A stretch of 64,000 nt of DNA from NCBI GenBank assembly GCA_028095005.1, contig CM051459.1, positions 44,460,257 to 44,524,256 on the forward strand, written 5' to 3'. Position numbers and translations under genes: made by a program. The notes beneath the pieces are model-generated. The model searched no databases and was not told the origin of the DNA. It was given only the letters and a program-made list of their open reading frames with translations. Positions 1 to 11,185 of this stretch are shown in pieces. Every line of letters starts with the position of its first letter. Within the stretch, counting starts at the first letter, position 1. The stretch is from Rhynchospora pubera (lineage: Eukaryota > Streptophyta > Magnoliopsida > Poales > Cyperaceae).

Positions 1-510
1 TGTAATTGACATTTTTACAATAATTACAGTAATTTGACATACAATTTACTAAAATTTCGACTAATTTCCATTCAATTTGCATACAGATTACAGTAATTTG
101 ACAATAAATTCCTACACAATTTCCATACAAATTCCACTAAATTCCGTAAAAATTTCATAAACATTTTACTAAAATGTCCAATAATATTTCCAATAATTCC
201 ATACAATTTACGTTACTAAAATTGTGTACTCACTTTATTAAAATGTCCAATTTCCATACAAATTCCATACAAATTTCCATACAAATTTCCACAATTTCCA
301 CAATTTCCATAATAATCCATACAAATAGGTAAATGCACAATTTCCATAATCATCCATACATTTTCAATAATTTCCATAACAAATTTCCACAATTTCCACA
401 ATTTCCATAATCATCCATACAATTTCCACATTTTCCATACAAATTTCAATAATAATTCACAATAATAATCCACTAATTTCCACAATTTCAATAATGTCCA
501 TAATTTTCAG
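1..510. repeat. Degenerate AT-rich minisatellite
   Basis: The stretch is built from variants of an 11-12 base unit resembling AATTTCCATAC. The unit recurs dozens of times with single-base drift and small indels. It runs off the left edge, so the full array is longer than seen. Short ORFs across it are low-complexity by-products. No coding signal is visible. Confidence 0.8.
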
Positions 511-540
511 TAAATGCAAAATCAAAACCTCGATATCGGC

Positions 541-780
541 GTACGTTGTCTTTCGAACTCCTCTTCTCTTCGCACGGCAACCACCTTCGCACGGCAACCT
601 CTTTTCTCCCTTCTCTTCTCTCTTCCTCCGGCCGCAACTTTCTTTCTCTTCTTTTCTTCTTCCTTCTCTTCTCTCTTCTTCCTTCTCTTCTCCCTTCTCT
701 TCTCTTCTCTCTTCTTCCTTCTCTTCTCCCTTCTCTTCTCTTCTCTCTTTTTTTCTTTTTCTCTTCTCTGGACTGACTGA
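541..780. repeat. Polypyrimidine (TCTTC)n tract
   Basis: Nearly pure C/T on the + strand, made of TTCTCTTCTC and TCTTCCTTCTC blocks. Long ORFs on both strands (Ser/Leu/Phe-rich on +, Arg/Lys/Glu-rich on -) are artefacts of the repeat. Tracts like this can form triplex DNA, but nothing here shows that they do. Confidence 0.85.
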
Positions 781-833
781 AGCGACGAAGAAAGAAAAAA
801 AAAACGGTCAGAACTGGTTTTCGAAAAATTACC

Positions 834-1010
834 ACCTTCCTACGCGTTTATAAAACGCGCTCCAGGGCTCCGAACGCGTTTTATAAACGCGTACGAAGGT
901 GTCAGCTCCTCAAAAGGCGTAACTGCAGGGGCGAACTTATCTCTCCCTCGTACGCGTTTATAAAACGCGTTCGGAGCCCTGGAGCGCGTTTTATAAACGC
1001 GTACGGAGGG
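834..1010. repeat. Pair of palindromes that are reverse complements of each other
   Basis: Unit 1 (834-900) has arms built on TACGCGTTTATAAAACGCG around a 15-base centre. Unit 2 (945-1010) has the same arms, and its centre is the exact reverse complement of the first centre (CTCCAGGGCTCCGAA against TTCGGAGCCCTGGAG). A 44-bp unique spacer lies between them. Each unit can form its own hairpin, and the two units can pair with each other. The sequence is GC-richer than its surroundings, with many CpG and ACGCGT sites. A partial third half-site follows near 1030. No TSD was found. Confidence 0.85.
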
Positions 1011-1874
1011 AAATTGCTAAACGCTGTTCTAAAACGCGTTGGAACTTTCTTCTTATTAAAAAAAAATAATAATTCTGTATATTAAAATTTTTTGAGTACA
1101 AATTTTTATATTAATTAATTTCGGCACTTCTAAATTCATAAAATAATAGTTAAATAAAACTTTAGGACCATGTGTCTAACTTACTCATAATTTGATAATA
1201 CCTTATATTAGCGCTAATATTTTTCCAATTTGATCTTTCTTAGTTAATTCTTTAATTTGGTATTTCTGTTCCAAGTTTTCATTGTCTTTCAGACTCACCC
1301 CATATCGTTTATGGTTAACTCCCCAATATACCTGTTAAACGTGGTGAAATGACACATAACAGGTCGTTTTGTTTGCCATTTCGTTAAAAAATAGTATGAT
1401 ATTTCATTTTGTTAACCGTTTCATTTGAAAACGAAATAGGATTCAATGCCACTGTTCACTTCACTTAGAAATCACATGTATTTTTGTTGAAAACGAAATA
1501 GAACAGTTTGAAACGGTACAATTTCATATTTCGTTTTTCGTTCCGTTATCGAACGCAGTATTTTACTCTGCCACTAACCGTTCCGTTAACGTTTCACATC
1601 ACGGTGAAACGGCTTAACATCTGCCGTTGAGAGCCTTACTCCCCAATAGTTAAATACCATAATTCCTATTATACCCTTTACTTCTTTTTGGAGCACCAGT
1701 GCCCAGTCGACGTAGTTTTTGTCTAGTTTTCGGTGTATGCAATTATGACTATCAGGTACAAGATGAGATTCAGTGGTTGAGGTTTAGTCTACTTTATCCT
1801 TGTAACAGTGAACTGATGCTAATTTGCATTGCATATTGATTGCAACGACCACTATTATTCCTCAAAATAATTAT
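1011..1874. other. Intergenic, no gene seen
   Basis: AT-rich sequence with no supportable ORF. Between about 1380 and 1620 there are repeated motifs such as AACGAAAT and GAAACGG in both orientations. Similar motifs reappear at about 5020-5270 (CGTTCCGTT, AACGGAA). This suggests an old, decayed DNA-transposon family, but I could not set termini. Confidence 0.4.
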
Positions 1875-2475
1875 GGCTCTGTTTGGATGAGAAAGTTTAA
1901 TATGCACCATAGTGCATAGAGTATTCCGTGCACCACGGACTTTTTCAGGAATATTTTTATAAATTGACAAATCTAATTTAGCCAATCTAATCTACATATT
2001 GAAAAAATCTACATATTGAAATCTAATATCAAACCAAAATTTACAATTTTTGAGATTTTATTACTATTTTTTTCAAATTTTTTAAAACATGTCATTTTTG
2101 GAATGTTGTAGTATTTACAAATTTCCAAAAATGGCATGTTTTAAAAAATTCGAAAAAAATTGTAATAAAATCTCAAAAATTGTAAAATTTGGTTTTTTTA
2201 TGAGATTTCAATATGTAGATTATATTGGTTAAATTAGATTTGTCAATTTACAAAAATACTCTCGAAAAAATCCACGGTGCACGGAATGTCCTATGCACTA
2301 TAGTGCATATTAAACTTTCTCCTGTTTGGATTGCTTAAGAATAAGAGGATTAGCTTATTTCTAGGCGGAAAGTATTAGGAAGCTTGTAACTTTGTGAAGA
2401 ATTTAGATTGTTTATAATAAATTTAAGCATAGGAAAAAGCTATTCCTCATATTCCCATACGATCCAAATGAAGCC
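1875..2475. mobile_element. Tourist-like MITE, split by a nested MULE-type MITE
   Basis: The ends are GGCTCTGTTTGGAT and, at the right, the reverse complement of GGCTTCATTTGGAT. A 3-bp TAT lies on both sides (1872-1874 and 2476-2478). Without the nested element at 1889-2321 and its duplicated target, about 158 bp remain, a normal Tourist size. GGC(N)3GTTTGGAT-like ends with a 3-bp TSD are typical of PIF/Harbinger-derived MITEs. Family assignment is inferred from the ends alone. Confidence 0.7.
1889..2321. mobile_element. Foldback MULE-type MITE with 10-bp TSD
   Basis: The termini GAGAAAGTTTAATATGCAC begin an inverted repeat of at least 115 bp with a handful of mismatches, and the interior keeps pairing almost to the centre, so the whole 433 bp is a foldback. 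The target CTGTTTGGAT is repeated exactly at 1879-1888 and 2322-2331. A 9-11 bp TSD with long TIRs is the mark of Mutator-like elements. There is no coding capacity. It sits 14 bp inside the left end of the Tourist-like MITE. Confidence 0.85.
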
Positions 2476-2478
2476 TAT

Positions 2479-3904
2479 AAAGACAAAAATCTGTCTCGCT
2501 ATTACACCGCTCCAACTGTTGTACTATCTGAACATTCATCCGCTCTATTTCCCTCCTATGCTATATATATATTGAGATATTTTTATGGACAAAGGCAAAA
2601 TAATGGACTGAAATAATGGTAACAATTTTTAGTGTACTTTGTGCGTAAGGAGAAGTAGCCAAACCAAATCAACGTTTACATTGAGGTTTAAATTTGTTTC
2701 TCGAAATACGTAGGATAATTTTATTTCACTAATTCGTCCAAAGTTGAAGTGATATTTTTCTTCAAAAATTAATTTGGATTTATTTATTATATAATCGTAC
2801 TTAATCTGACCTTCATACTTGGACAATTAAATAATTTTGATACTTCGACCGTTCGACGTGACTTATAAATTATAATACATTTTATAGAGTAGAGAAAAAA
2901 TATGAACTGGTAGAACAATTGAAGAATATATTTAATATTACGCCATAAGGTAATACATTTTTCCTTCTTGATTTTTTTCCCCGTCATTGCTCGGACAATA
3001 TTTGCAATTATTAAGCAAAATATGAAAATGGCCTCAACTTTCATATTATTATTTTTTTTTTTCGTGTAGCACGAATTAAAATTTGTGTGGCGGTCGATTT
3101 TTATCCAACATCTGATCCGTCTAACACGCAAGGAATGGGTTAATTGAAAAGTTATGCACAGAATTTCGTAGATTGGGTGGAAAATGGGTCAACTCAGCTG
3201 AAGTGTCAATGATTTATTATAATCAAATTTTGTAATGAACTAAGAAAGGGTCAGACTGATTAAATATAATAATAAGAAGAAGATTCAAACCATATATAAT
3301 TTTCGGCGGGCAGGTCTTGAACTCATCACTCCCACTAGAAGATCAACAATGTGAACTTTATCAATTATATTAGGAAAGCACCATTCACTAAATAAAATTG
3401 AAAAATTGCCTTGGAGTTAAACTGGGTCGGTTTGATAGATCCGTAATCTGAACGGACAATTAATGCTTGTATTGGTAATTTAGGTCCACGATGGATTGAC
3501 TTTATCATTTTTGCGTCTTTATTGTTAAATTAATAAATTCTGATTGGCAGTGTCTACATTTGTAGAATATGTTATTGATACGTCTCGTTTTAAAAAAGCA
3601 CCACCCACACAAAGAGCATGTGCCTTTTATTAAAAGTGGCACTGTTAATTTTAATATAACACGTCTATAACATACCCCATAGATACAAGGATTGAGTAGG
3701 ATCTTTTATTTATTTATTTTTTATTTATTTATTTATTTATTTATTTACTTTTTTACACAGGATTGATCGAGTAGGATCTAAAATTTCTCATTCGCTTCGA
3801 CTTGTTTTCTCTGTTGTTGCCTTGTTTATTTTTTGAAGAAATTACCGATCACTTATGTGAAACAAAAGCACAAGGAAATAAAATTTTAGTTACGTGCCAA
3901 ATTC
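2479..3904. other. Intergenic, simple repeats
   Basis: AT-rich and without a recognisable gene. It holds a (TTTA)n microsatellite at about 3705-3750. On the minus strand near 3300-3370 there is a weak tRNA-like pair of motifs (TAGTGGGAGTGA, then GAGTTCAAGACC) that could be a tRNA-derived SINE. A 114-codon ORF on the minus strand (2787-3131) has no recognisable domain and is probably chance. Confidence 0.4.
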
Positions 3905-3907
3905 TTA

Positions 3908-4289
3908 GGTGTGCTTGGATTATTTGAAAATAAAGTTGAGATTACTTACTCATGATTAATAGTGTAATATCTGAATGATCAAGAATAAGTTTATTAGATA
4001 ATTTTTTGTTTAAATGGTGTATTCAAAATAAGAATAAGATTATGGGTGTTTATTTTTACTCACCGTCATAATTCTAAATTTCATATTTATTTGACAATTA
4101 ATATATTACACATCAAACGTTAACCGACCTCTTTTCCGACATATTATTCCAACAAATTTTGGTATGGTTAATTGTCCCTGATTTGAAATAATTTCTTATT
4201 CCGAATCCATTTTAATCATCAATTTGTTTAATCTAGATTAAGGAGTTAACTCGAATTAATTTCTTATTCTTGCTCATCCAAATACACAA
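3908..4289. mobile_element. Tourist-like TIR element
   Basis: The left end GGTGTGCTTGGAT and the right end (reverse complement TTGTGTATTTGGAT) match over about 12 bases. A TTA target duplication flanks them at 3905-3907 and 4290-4292. Length is 382 bp and there is no ORF. TTA/TAA targets and TTGGAT-type ends point to PIF/Harbinger. Confidence 0.6.
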
Positions 4290-4292
4290 TTA

Positions 4293-5606
4293 GTACGGAC
4301 TACGGAGATAATGAGACTGTAGTATTATACCGTTTGGATCACTGTATGGAGAAAAAAAATCGGTGTGATAATGAGACGCAAAAAATTAGTACGTAATCGT
4401 AAATTTAAGATGAACTATCTTAGTGACTTTTTGTGAATATTGTAGTAAATTAAACTTGTATACTTATGGTCAATTAAATTTCATTATTTAACTTATATAT
4501 ACAAAAGTTCTGTTTCAGCTATCCAAATGGATCTTAACCATCCTACTTTTAGTTTACTTTATTCAAGGAATCGTATGCTGAATAAACAAACATATATTCT
4601 AGTTTAATTTTATGATGAGGTCAGTATGCATTATCTAAATAGGATCGGATTGGAACAGCCATGCTTACACTTCCATTTTAATCAGACTCATCGCCGTGTT
4701 TGATTCGATTGATTTATGCACATACAAAAATTGCAATATTCCATCCAAAATCGGAAGCAAAAATTTAATTTCAAGTCAATTTTTGTTCCATTACTTTTCT
4801 CCTTAAAAAAGCTGGATTTTGATATTATAAATTTGACCGTTAATTACGAATGAAGGAACCGATTTATATCAATAAAGAGTCTTACAAGTTGCAAATAATA
4901 TCTGAGAATCGATCCAAATATCATGTACTTTCCTACGAAGTCACACTGAAGTACTGACAAGCTATGGATATAGAAAAGTCGTCGTGACTATTTCTCTGTG
5001 CCTGGGCGCGGTATACCGCTTAAACGTAAATCCGTTCCGTTCCATTCAAACAGAACGCATAACGGAAAAAAAATTTTGTTTTGTTTCGCAAATGGAATGG
5101 TAAATGAAATGTGTTTCGAAATTTATTTATGCAAAATACAGTTCAAATATAACCGTTTAGCCACGTACCGTCTAAACAAAACGAATAACGAATGATTCCG
5201 GTACATACCGTTACTAAAACGGAACGGAAAATGAAACAATCGATTCCGTTTCCGTTTTCAACGTTACCCAACCCAATTTCTCTGGCAAGATGCATCGACT
5301 GGTTTGCTGTATTGTATTGTGCAACTGTGCACTTGTGCAAGGGACGACGAACCAGATGTCTTTCTGAAATCAATGCTTTATTGCTTTCAAGGATCGTGCG
5401 ATCAACCAATTAAATTCAGGATCAGTTGCCTTGATGTGGACAAATTTTATATGCTACGTCGCTCTCTGGTCGTTCAGTCGCGCATAGTTTAATTACGGTC
5501 TCGATCTTTACTAAAGAAAAATATATTCTTTTGTAAGCTATTTCTGTACCGAGTTCCCAACTTTGCTCAAGTTCCATCGGGCACTGCGTAAAACAGTTTA
5601 AATATT
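4293..5606. other. Intergenic, no gene seen
   Basis: Low-GC sequence. The 5020-5270 block is rich in CGTTCCGTT/AACGGAA motifs like those at 1380-1620 and may be a decayed repeat copy. Overlapping short ORFs at 5143-5492 show no conserved motif. Confidence 0.35.
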
Positions 5607-5614
5607 TTAAAAAA

Positions 5615-6591
5615 GGGAAAATCAACCATATCCCCCTCTAATCTTGTCTAATTGGAAATATGCCCCTCTAATCTTCAAATTTGGAAATATCCCCCTCTAA
5701 TCATCAATACTTCAGAAATTTACCCTTTTCAATATTTTTAATGCTTTCTTAATTCTGAAAAATAAAATTAATAAGTCTATGACAAAACTGCCCTCACGAT
5801 TCATCTTCTCGCTCTAGAATACTGGAAATAAAACATAAGATACCAAGCATTCTCCATCCTCTTTCAAACATTTCCATTCTTACTCCATCATAGGAAAACC
5901 TTTATTTCTCCTTAAAATTGTTGGAAAACCTTCGTGACTCCATCGCCTGGAAGTTTTTCAACCAATTACATGGATATATCTTGCGTATTATCTCAATTTT
6001 CTAATTATATTTGTCTTAAATACTGGTAAGTAAATAAGTACCAGTCTTTACGGTATCTATTTTTTTTTCCAAAAACGATATTGATATTAAATCTTCATAA
6101 AGAACGGCGTTAAACATATGAGCAATATGCTAATAATGCAACGGACATACACATACCTACCATTAATTAAGGCATAGATCTTTGGAAATTGCTGATTGAA
6201 TAAAATAAATGATTATAAGAATGCCTATGCGAAGATCCTTCAGGTGAGTTCTCCATTAATTTGAAGGACAAATAAAGCGTTCCTTGTTAGGATGGGTGGG
6301 TCACTGGTAAGATAAAAGGAAAAAGGAAAATTCTTGATATACTATTATATATTTGTTTGGAATATAACAGAGCAGAAATAGCAAGATCGATGACAAGAAG
6401 ATCAATCGTCAGGGGTATTTTTGTCTGATATTTTAAATTTGTTTTTTCAGAATTTAAAAAATTATTAAAAAACTATCAAAGGGTAAATATCTATAGGAAT
6501 GATGATTAGAAGGGGATTTTTCCAAATTTGAAGATTAGAGGGGGATATTTCCAATTAGCTATGATTTGAAGGGTATATGGCTGATTTTCCC
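5615..6591. mobile_element. Non-autonomous TIR transposon, 977 bp
   Basis: The left terminus GGGAAAATCAACCATAT and the right terminus (reverse complement GGGAAAATCAGCCATAT) open TIRs of about 150-160 bp, which include repeated CCCCTCTAATC motifs. TTAAAAAA stands at both sides (5607-5614 and 6592-6599), an 8-bp TSD, though A-runs make its length uncertain. The interior is AT-rich and non-coding. The long TIRs and 8-9 bp TSD fit a MULE or hAT derivative. Confidence 0.75.
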
Positions 6592-6599
6592 TTAAAAAA

Positions 6600-8566
6600 A
6601 AGTGTCTATTTTATTTTTTATTTTTTTTTGCAAAATTGCTATGCTCGCACGCATCTTTTTTCCAAGATACAAGTGGGAACACCGGGAATTTTCATTGAAA
6701 CAATTACTTTTTTTTCTTGGAAATATAATTGAAAAACTGACGGGCCCGATGATGAAAGTCAACTATATACAAATTAAGTCCTACAAGGCTACAAACAAAA
6801 TTAGCTAAACTTTTTTTCAAAAATATTAACTAAACTTAATACCAGTAGATACAACAGCCAACACAAAAATACAAACAAGTCTTTAACATCAGTATCTCAC
6901 AAAACTAATTAAAAAAACTTGAGAATAATAGGAGGTGCTTTCAAGTTTCAAGTCAGCGTAGAAGTTAGAACTTTGGTCGAGCGGAACCAGGAAAAAAGGG
7001 CCGAAATTCTTGCCATGTCTACCTCTTCTTCTTCCACTGTAGGAGCCACATGTGATGTAAAGGATTATTATCCGCCATAGAAGGTAAAACTAAAGTTCGG
7101 TTGCAATTTGAAGCATCCTAGCATCCGATTTGATACTTTTAAGGATGAGGGTTTAGTGATTTAGTAACAATGTTTAATTTATAAATTTTGTACAACTTCT
7201 TTAATATTATCTAAACATCATCTGAAATTTCATTAAAATCATTAAATATTGATCGTAGTGAATTTTGAGTGTTTTAATGAATGTTACAATTTACAAATAA
7301 ATTTGGACCCATATAAAATTACTTTATTTTAGAAAGTATTTATTTCACGTAATAATTATTGGAAAGCTGAATAATTATTTCGATATATTATGTATTAACT
7401 TTGATATAATTTTAAAGTTATCTGGCACTGTTTACATGCAACAAAATTAAAGTATTAATCTTGTAAATATACAGTTTTTTCAGTAGTATGTTAGTAGTTT
7501 TGTATCTGACGTACTTACCAACCGTAGAAAACAATATGTCAAAAAATTAAATTTTTTTACGTGATAAATATTTTACAAATAATCATAAATTTCAAATAAA
7601 TTCACTCGTAATATAATTATAATCCACTCCGCTGGGATTTGCCTGTTTGGAGAGAAGAAAAAATAAATAAAGATTTTCTGGTTGGTAATGATACAGCGCT
7701 AGCACTTCCGATATTTTCCTGCTACTTTAATGTCCTACATTGCATGGTTTGCTGTCCAAATCGGAACCTTTTAATATGATTAGATAGTTCATATAAGGTT
7801 AGTGTTAGGATTTGGGAATAATCAAATTAGGTACATGCTTAATTTTTTTATTAAATAGGCTTGTCTAATTCATGAGCTATCCATACATATCCGTCCGCAC
7901 AGTTTAGATTTAAAGAGCAGAACTATATTACAGCAAAAACTATCAGCAGATGTGACCTAGCTAGGACGTTTTGTTTTTTTCAATTTCACCTACCATTGCT
8001 TAGGAATTTATTTTCCCTTATTTTTTTTTCTAAATACTAATGAAATAATCTTAGCTTAATTGCCGAAACGGGTTTTTGCTGTAATTTATGGACCAACAAG
8101 TTCAGCCAATAATCAAAGTAAATCAATAAAAAATAAATAAATAATTAGAAATGTGGTAGATTTTGCTTGGGAGTGACTTGCAACATTAACTGTACAAAAA
8201 TATGGGAACAGAAAAATCCGGAGACTTCAGTACAGGATCAATGGTGGAATTGGATACCTTTGTACGTGTTTGTTAACTACTTTTGCAAGTGCTTATCCTG
8301 TCACTATCAACCTTAAAATTTAGTTGGTCTGATTGGTTCACATGTTTTTGCTGATGCAGACAATTCATCAACTAGAAAATGCTCGAAATAAATCGTTCAT
8401 GATAATTCCCATGCTTTCCGGAATGTATTTTCTGTGGCACTTATTAGCAGACCAACCGTGCAGCACAGCACGTCCTGCAATCTGCTGATAGACCCCCAAC
8501 AGATAGAAACAATAAACAATCATTAATTCGTTATAATGTTAGATAGATGCCTAAATCCCATCTTTT
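6600..8566. other. Intergenic, no gene seen
   Basis: Strongly AT-rich. I see no ORF with a recognisable motif, no tRNA and no clear TIR pair. A short ORF at 6602-6808 is unlikely to be a gene. Confidence 0.4.
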
Positions 8567-8755
8567 TTCTCCGTTTGGATGGCTTCTTCCCGGAATAAGG
8601 AATAAGAAATAACCACTTTTTTCCAATAAATTTATTTTTAACCATCCAAATTCTTCACAAAAATTACACACTTCCCAATAAATTTACCCTTTTCCAATAA
8701 ATTTCTTTCCTTCTTCCTTCTTCCTATCTTATTCTCAACGCATTCAAACGGAGCC
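8567..8755. mobile_element. Tourist-like MITE (ends approximate)
   Basis: CTCCGTTTGGATGG on the left faces CATTCAAACGGAGCC on the right. The interior has CACAAAAATTACACACTTCCCAATAAATTT-type sequence, which recurs in the MITEs at 33983 and 38383, so these belong to one family. A TSD could not be fixed. Confidence 0.55.
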
Positions 8756-8759
8756 TAAG

Positions 8760-9999
8760 AGAATTGGGATCTAATTTTGTTAATGATAAAAAAAAAGAAA
8801 ATATCTTCTGTTGCTTGCATTTAATTTAACAATAACAGCTAAAACGACGGAACGCCATCGCACAATATGGTGATATTCACTAAAGAAAATAGTAATGATT
8901 TGTTCTTTGAAAACCACACCATCGCACAATAGTAATTTAATTTAATGCACTTCATTTGATCAATCCTCTTTTTTATCATGGAAGTTGAGATCGAATTTCT
9001 TATTTATAATAATTTTGTACTTGTCCCCATAAGACCAGGGAATAATTTAGATGGACGACATTAATATTGTTCGGTCGATGTATGAATAGTTTTTTTAGTA
9101 GACTGATTAACAAAAAACGTAATTAGTTGTAATTTAAGTCATCAATTTTATTCGAGTAACCATTTTTTCGCATATAAATTGAAATTCAGTCTGTAACTTG
9201 AATTATGATATCAATCACATCTATCTATAATTTTAAATGAATGATCAAATTTGAACCCGATCTAAAAATTCAGTCCCTAATAGAATTTGCCTTCTTTTTT
9301 TTTATAACTGAGACGAAGATCAAATATTCCAATTTATTTTAAAATTAAATATTCATAAAGAACTCTCAGTCGGTCCGTCTATAGGAGTATATTTTGTATG
9401 TTTGATCAATGAATCCGAAACTTTTTAGTAGATCGGTTATGTAACTTATATTTGAGATTTGAAAAAAATAAATAAAGTTCATCCTAATACTTTTCACGTT
9501 AGTCGAGTAGAGGAGGCAATATGAAGCGTTTGTTGAAGCTTGTGATGCTTCCAGTGATGGCGAAGGTAGGGATTTCATGTAAGCAAGATCTTTAAATTTT
9601 TTTTTTTTTGCCGAAAACATATGAATATATGACATAAAGTCTAATATAAACATAGTATAATAATATAATTTTTAAATAAATAATTTTGAAATAATGTTAC
9701 AAATGATCATTAATTTGAACATATTTCATTCTACTTTAAGTTCTGTCCTAATAAAATTTATTGCGGAGGAAGAAAAAAGACGATTTGTTAGGAACCCCTG
9801 TGCGATTTTCTAAACCAAACATGACATGTCCACCAGGGTCCATCAAATTTTTGAGGTTGGTCCCTAATTTCTTATATATATTTTTTACAGAATTGCTTTC
9901 CGTCATCCACTTTTCTCCATCATCCCCATCATTCCAGTAAAAACGCGTTAATAACTATCTCCTTTCAGTCATCCTCCGCCTTAATCATCCCCATAACGC
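8760..9999. other. Intergenic, no gene seen
   Basis: AT-rich, with poly-A and poly-T runs. A 95-codon minus-strand ORF at 9366-9653 has no recognisable domain. Confidence 0.35.
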
Positions 10000-10000
10000 G

Positions 10001-10620
10001 TTAGAAGGAGAGAACGAGAGGATGAGAGGGTGAGAGGTGGGGAAAAAGCGAACCAGAGGGGAAGAGGATGAGGACAGAGCGCATCGAGGGAGAGAACGAA
10101 TATGAAAAGGGGATGGGGAAGAGAGAGGGAGTAAAACAGAACAATTATATATATATTAAGTAGAACCGTTACTATATTTACTAGAACTATTAAATATATT
10201 AACTAGAACAATTAGTCTATTAAGCTAGAACCTTTATATATATTAACTAAAAATATTATTAACTTATTATATTAACTATAATAGTTATATATATTAATTA
10301 TATATTAATTAGAATCTTTATATATATTAACTAGAACCTTTATATATATGAACTAGAACTGTTATTATATTAACTAGAACATTTGTTCTTACAACTAGAA
10401 CAGTTATATTTTTAACCAGGACACTTACGATATTAATTATAACAGTTACGATATCCACTCCCTCCCCACTAATTCACTATCCTTTTGATTCACTATATTC
10501 ACTGACGCTCATCCTCTCCAGACTCTCCCTCCCCTCCCTTCTCTAATTCGCCCTCCCTCTCCTCATCCAAAAAAAAAAAATATGTCATCTCCTCATCCTC
10601 GCTCTCTTTTTTCTTTTTCG
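10001..10620. repeat. Purine tract, TAGAAC minisatellite, pyrimidine tract
   Basis: A GA-rich block (about 10005-10140) and a CT-rich block (about 10495-10620) bracket an AT-rich array (10145-10450). The array repeats a loose 20-25 base unit, TATATATATTAACTAGAAC, around a dozen times. The two outer tracts could pair imperfectly, giving the whole a foldback character. No TSD was found and there is no coding sequence. Confidence 0.6.
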
Positions 10621-11099
10621 GAATGAAGATCTTTTCAGCCCCGAAAATTGAAATTTGGTAGTAATTTTTTTTTTTGAGGTGGGTCCAAAGGTTACATGGC
10701 TTTGCCCATGGATGCTCCGCTTAACAACTGCCATCACGAAACTCGCCACATGTTTTGATAGTCAGTATTTGCCACAGATGTTTCCAATTGAGTTTAAAAG
10801 AATCAACTTTTCAAGGAAAGATCCAACTCTAAAAGGCACCCATAATGGGACAGAGGCACTGGGCTCGTCTCTACTTGTACCATAGTTGGGTGCATACATC
10901 TATCCTATCCTCTCATGGATCCCAATCTGTTCTCCTGAATTAATCTCTATACTAATCTCTACTACTTATAAAGCACGCTTAGCAATGTCAGCATTTTTCA
11001 CACAAAGGGGTCCAAACAATTTTGTTAGCATCATTATAAACCATTGATCAATATAATGTACGGTTTGGATCGCTATTTCTATAAAGGAGTCGACTCTAT

Positions 11100-11185
11100 A
11101 CACAAATAAGTCAGGGCGCTGGTGGTAATGAACAAAATTCTGTAGCCACGCGTTGCGAGTTCGAATCCTTGTACAAATATTTTTT
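11100..11185 (+). repeat. tRNA-like Pol III box pair inside the Helitron (SINE-like)
   Basis: TGGTGGTAATG (A-box-like, one mismatch) is followed about 35 bases later by GAGTTCGAATCC (B box, 11156-11167) and then a T-rich run. The spacing fits a tRNA-derived SINE head. The sequence does not fold into a good tRNA, so a functional tRNA is unlikely. Confidence 0.4.

Noticed and set aside
488..853. ORFs of 76-119 codons on both strands
   Set aside because: They are low-complexity readings of the polypyrimidine tract; all frames stay open because the repeat lacks stop codons.
11156..11167. tRNA gene at the B-box-like sequence
   Set aside because: No cloverleaf could be formed: acceptor arms do not pair and the A box has a mismatch.
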